Positions 5,073 to 6,746 of a stretch of DNA of 6,746 nt are shown one piece after another. The notes beneath the pieces were generated by a model. That model had not been told where the DNA came from, searched no databases, and saw only the letters and a program-made list of their open reading frames with translations. The DNA is taken from contig DAOWMX010000120.1 in NCBI GenBank assembly GCA_030642885.1, positions 1-6,746 on the forward strand, given 5' to 3'. A program made the position numbers and the translations under genes. Every line of letters begins with the position of its first letter. The first letter of the stretch is position 1. Source of the stretch: Anaerolineales bacterium (lineage in GTDB: Bacteria; Chloroflexota; Anaerolineae; Anaerolineales; E44-bin32).

Positions 5073-6408
5073 TGGAGACCTCCTCCAGCGCAGCTACAAG
5101 GTCATCGATCTCCGCCTTGGCGATCACTTCCGTAACGGCGATCAACATATGGTCCTTCAGATCAGGATATTCCTGACCCAGATCATAGCCACCGAGGATA
5201 TCCCACTCGAGCAGGCGCTCGTTGATCTCCGCGACCGGTCGCGGGCATTTAACGACGAATTCGTGGAAGAACGGATGCGTATTCCAGAGCGTAAAGCCTT
5301 TCAGCGCATCGATCCGTTCTGCTGTGTAATGTGCTTTGTGATAGCAAAGTTCGGCGACCTTCCGCAGACCCTGCTTGCCCATCACACTCAAATATACTGC
5401 CGACGCGAGCGCCATCAAACCCTGATTGGTACAGATATTCGAAGTCGCTTTGTCGCGGCGGATGTGCTGCTCACGCGGCGTGAGCGTGAGCACGTAGCCA
5501 CGCTGCCCGCGGTTATCTACTGTTTCGCCCACCAAGCGTCCGGCCATCTTGCGAACGTACTTATCCTTCGTCGTGAAGATGCCCACGGTGGGTCCACCAT
5601 AGGAGAGTGAAATGCCAAGAGGTTGACCGTCACCGACGACGATATCGGCGCCGAAGTCGCCGGGGGGCACAAGCATACCCAACGCCAGCGGATTGACGAC
5701 GACACAGAAGAGCGCTCCACTCGCATGCGCAGCTTCTCCCAGAGCCGAGAGATCGGTGATATTGCCGAAGAAATCCGGGTACTGCACGGCCACGAGCGCG
5801 GTGTCCTCGTCCAGCATCTTCACAAGATCCTTGGGTTCGGTCTCGTATTTTTCGTCACCCGCGATCGTGAGCCCCATGCCCTGCGTGTACGTACGCACGA
5901 CCTGGCGATAGTGGGGGTGGATCGCTGGTGAGATCACGATCTTGTTTCGTTTGCCACGATGGTGATTCAGCGCCAGGATCACGGCCTCCGCCAATGCCGT
6001 CGCTCCATCGTAGTGGGACGCATTGGAGACATCCATACCGGTTAACTGGACCATCAGGCTCTGATACTCAAAGATCGCCTGAAGCGTGCCTTGAGAGATT
6101 TCCGGCTGGTAGGGGGTATAGGCTGTATAGAACTCGTTGCGGCGCAGGGTATGGTCGACGACGGAGGGAATGAAATGGTTATACGCGCCGGCGCCTAAGA
6201 AACAGGATGTATGGAAGACCTCTAAGTTAGCCTCCGAAAGTGCCTGCAGTTCCTGGGTAACTTCCATCTCAGAAATTGGATCGGGGAGGTTAAGATCCGG
6301 GAAACGCACGTTCTCGGGAATGGCTTCATACAGGTCATCTAGACCATCCACGCCAACCACCGCCAGCATTTCCTGGCGGTCTTTATCGGTATGGGGGATA
6401 TAGGTCAT
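5065..6408 (-). CDS. gcvPA: Glycine dehydrogenase (decarboxylating) subunit 1, GcvPA
   Basis: This is the first subunit of the split P-protein, corresponding to the N-terminal half of the single-chain GcvP of proteobacteria and eukaryotes. It pairs with GcvPB to form the active decarboxylase in the cytoplasm. The 447 residues agree with the family. Recognisable blocks are the N-terminal YIPHTDKDRQEML (3-15), FLGAGAYNHFIPSVVD (70-85), the stretch FYTAYTPYQPEISQGTLQ (93-110), NASHYDGATALAEA (129-142), VGDGQPLGISLSYGGP (258-273) and REQHIRRDKATSNICTNQGL (312-331). This half has the aminotransferase fold but no PLP lysine, as is normal. The ATG at 6408 shares its first A with the gcvH stop (TAATG), which points to translational coupling. 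GAGGAG lies about 10 bases upstream within gcvH. It overlaps gcvPB by 8 bp. Confidence 0.97.
   Translation of the reverse strand: MTYIPHTDKDRQEMLAVVGVDGLDDLYEAIPENVRFPDLNLPDPISEMEVTQELQALSEANLEVFHTSCFLGAGAYNHFIPSVVDHTLRRNEFYTAYTPYQPEISQGTLQAIFEYQSLMVQLTGMDVSNASHYDGATALAEAVILALNHHRGKRNKIVISPAIHPHYRQVVRTYTQGMGLTIAGDEKYETEPKDLVKMLDEDTALVAVQYPDFFGNITDLSALGEAAHASGALFCVVVNPLALGMLVPPGDFGADIVVGDGQPLGISLSYGGPTVGIFTTKDKYVRKMAGRLVGETVDNRGQRGYVLTLTPREQHIRRDKATSNICTNQGLMALASAVYLSVMGKQGLRKVAELCYHKAHYTAERIDALKGFTLWNTHPFFHEFVVKCPRPVAEINERLLEWDILGGYDLGQEYPDLKDHMLIAVTEVIAKAEIDDLVAALEEVSND
5078..5086 (-). promoter_or_regulatory. Strong gcvPB ribosome binding site inside gcvPA
   Basis: The minus strand reads GGAGGAGGT, 5 bases before the gcvPB ATG and within the last codons of gcvPA. 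It is the clearest Shine-Dalgarno in the window. Together with the 8-bp overlap it supports matched synthesis of the two P-protein subunits, which are needed in equal amounts. Confidence 0.8.
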
Positions 6409-6746
6409 TAGTGCTCTCGCTCCTCGTTGAACTTCTCGTAGGCCGCCGCATCCATCAAACCGTCCAGCTCTGAGGGGTCGCTGATCTCGAATTTCACCAT
6501 CCAGGCCTCGCCAAAGGGATCCGTGTTCACCAACTCCGGTGTGTCGGCAAGGTTCTCGTTGATCTCCGTGATGACGCCACTGATAGGCATATTGACATCA
6601 GCGGCAGCTTTCACCGATTCCACAGCCGAGTGGGTCTCACCCTTCGGCAAAGATTCACCTACGGGTGGGGTGGTTTCGACGTAGACGATGTCCGACAACT
6701 GATCCTGAGCGTAGTCGGAAATTCCGGTCGTGCCGATCTTCCCTTC
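6408..6746 (-). CDS. gcvH: Glycine cleavage system H protein, 5' end cut by window edge
   Basis: GcvH is the small lipoyl carrier of the glycine cleavage system. Its lipoylated lysine shuttles the aminomethyl group from GcvPA/GcvPB to the T-protein and is reoxidised by dihydrolipoamide dehydrogenase. The 112 visible residues begin EGKIGTTGISDYAQDQLSDI, an internal part of the domain, and the frame is still open at 6746. About 15-20 N-terminal residues are therefore probably missing. The lipoylation motif ESVKA is present, with the lysine encoded at 6611-6609, followed by PISGVITEIN. The C-terminal part holds GEAWMVKFEI, typical of the family. A TTG at 6698-6696 could be taken as a start but lies in the conserved AQDQLSDIVYVE stretch and is an internal leucine. 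The stop TAA overlaps the gcvPA start by one base. In many genomes gcvT lies just upstream; that would be outside this window. Confidence 0.95.
   Translation of the reverse strand, partial: EGKIGTTGISDYAQDQLSDIVYVETTPPVGESLPKGETHSAVESVKAAADVNMPISGVITEINENLADTPELVNTDPFGEAWMVKFEISDPSELDGLMDAAAYEKFNEEREH

Noticed and set aside
6408..6698. A TTG start giving a 96-residue GcvH
   Set aside because: The frame continues to the window edge with family-like sequence (ISDYAQDQL) upstream of that codon, so the gene is cut by the window and the TTG is an internal leucine.

Overview
The window is an ordinary bacterial chromosomal segment of moderately high GC. It has two short plus-strand genes on the left and four minus-strand genes on the right, and the two groups converge near position 1500. 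The split P-protein (gcvPA and gcvPB as separate genes), a nucleoside kinase with a tRNA-synthetase-like N-terminus, and mosaic hairpin-rich intergenic repeats together suggest a Chloroflexota/Anaerolineae-like or other deep-branching, Gram-positive-type lineage. That placement is an inference from gene content and style; there is no rRNA or marker gene here to fix it.

Layout. Positions 1-300 hold no gene. They contain a tandem 24-bp repeat (54-101) inside a larger repetitive intergenic block (about 1-162), then the presumed upstream region of the first gene. A membrane methyltransferase of the isoprenylcysteine/phospholipid methyltransferase type (301-822, +) is followed by a GGQ-containing ribosome-rescue hydrolase, ArfB (955-1377, +). 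Directly behind arfB lies a broken N-terminal piece of an ADP-ribosylglycohydrolase gene (about 1414-1512, +). It ends just before the position where the conserved TDDT metal-binding motif should follow. A hairpin at 1529-1548 separates it from the 3' end of the kinase gene (1612-3327, -).

The right half is a glycine cleavage operon read right to left: gcvH (5' end cut by the window edge), gcvPA, gcvPB. The gcvH stop and gcvPA start share a base, and gcvPA and gcvPB overlap by 8 bp, so translation is probably coupled. GcvPA and GcvPB form the PLP-dependent glycine decarboxylase. It loads the aminomethyl group onto the lipoyl lysine of GcvH, and the T-protein, expected upstream beyond 6746, would pass the C1 unit to tetrahydrofolate. 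A very strong 14-bp hairpin (3507-3540) ends the operon.

No clear new multi-gene system is visible. The points most worth a second look are the ADP-ribosylglycohydrolase fossil, a possible small RNA at about 3443-3549 in the gcvPB-kinase gap, the repeat block at the left edge, and a 42-codon open frame that follows the kinase stop codon in frame.
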